From an uncultured Desulfuromonas sp. (GTDB taxonomy: Bacteria; Desulfobacterota; Desulfuromonadia; Desulfuromonadales; Trichloromonadaceae): 12,423 nt of DNA. Both the position numbers and the translations under genes were made by a program. Below, piece after piece: positions 12,406 to 12,423 of this stretch (position 1 is its first letter; each line of letters opens with the position of its first letter). Below the pieces are notes generated by a model. It saw nothing but the letters and a program-made list of their open reading frames with translations. It had not been told where the DNA came from and ran no database searches. The DNA lies in contig CALJLX010000371.1 of the NCBI GenBank assembly GCA_937982495.1, forward strand, positions 1-12,423, written 5' to 3'.

Positions 12406-12423
12406 GGCGGCCGCAAGGCCGCT
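12406..12423 (+). terminator. Possible terminator hairpin cut by the right edge
   Basis: GCGGCC-GCAA-GGCCGC (12407-12422) is a perfect 6-bp GC stem with a stable GNRA-type tetraloop, 44 bases after the last gene. The following base is T, but the window ends there, so a U-tract cannot be confirmed. It would end the mla operon. Confidence 0.5.

Noticed and set aside
1..12423. CRISPR arrays, tRNA or rRNA genes, integrases, transposases, toxin-antitoxin or phage-defence genes
   Set aside because: No regularly spaced repeats, tRNA-like cloverleafs or relevant protein motifs were seen on either strand.

Overview
The window reads as ordinary, high-GC chromosomal DNA from a Gram-negative bacterium. 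It most likely comes from the Desulfuromonadia (Geobacter/Desulfuromonas/Pelobacter-like). This is inferred from a small periplasmic multihaem c-type cytochrome, a two-FeoA feo operon, a 59-residue SAP/Rho-N-like protein with a Cys-rich tail, TmcAL, a CvfB-type S1 protein and an mla operon containing mlaA. No phage, plasmid, CRISPR, tRNA or rRNA genes are visible. Almost every base is coding, and the longest gap between genes (about 290 bp) is the feo promoter region.

Layout from left to right. (1) Positions 1-672, minus strand: a ferrous-iron uptake operon feoA-feoA-feoB with ATGA overlaps at both junctions, running off the left edge inside feoB. It has a clear sigma70-type promoter bracketed by two Fur-box-like sites. 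(2) Positions 962-2784, plus strand: a small SAP-like Cys-rich protein overlapping pgi (glucose-6-phosphate isomerase) by ATGA. (3) Positions 2829-3318: a monocistronic tetrahaem cytochrome with its own promoter, a perfect 12-bp inverted repeat across that promoter, and a strong bidirectional terminator. (4) Positions 3336-4510, minus strand: ppnP-cvfB, divergent from serB. (5) Positions 4667-6552, plus strand: serB-sfsA with a GTGA overlap. (6) Positions 6552-6694: a 143-bp composite inverted-repeat element. (7) Positions 6719-7954: tmcAL. (8) Positions 8011-12362: an outer-membrane lipid-asymmetry operon mlaE-mlaF-mlaD-mlaA-mlaC, followed without a gap by a cyclic-nucleotide-binding-domain protein and then an MliC-like lysozyme-inhibitor lipoprotein.

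How the genes work together. The right third is an envelope-maintenance unit. MlaA (outer membrane), MlaC (periplasmic shuttle) and MlaD/E/F (inner-membrane MCE-ABC transporter) form a phospholipid transport route. The MliC-like lipoprotein would protect peptidoglycan from lysozyme. No mlaB is present in the operon; a stand-alone CNBD protein sits there instead, which is the most interesting lead in the window. The left part couples iron acquisition to haem-protein respiration only by proximity; no shared regulation can be seen. I see no clearly novel multi-gene system. The best leads are the CNBD protein in the mla operon, a MlaA with no lipobox cysteine, the inverted repeat at the cytochrome promoter, and the nested inverted-repeat element.
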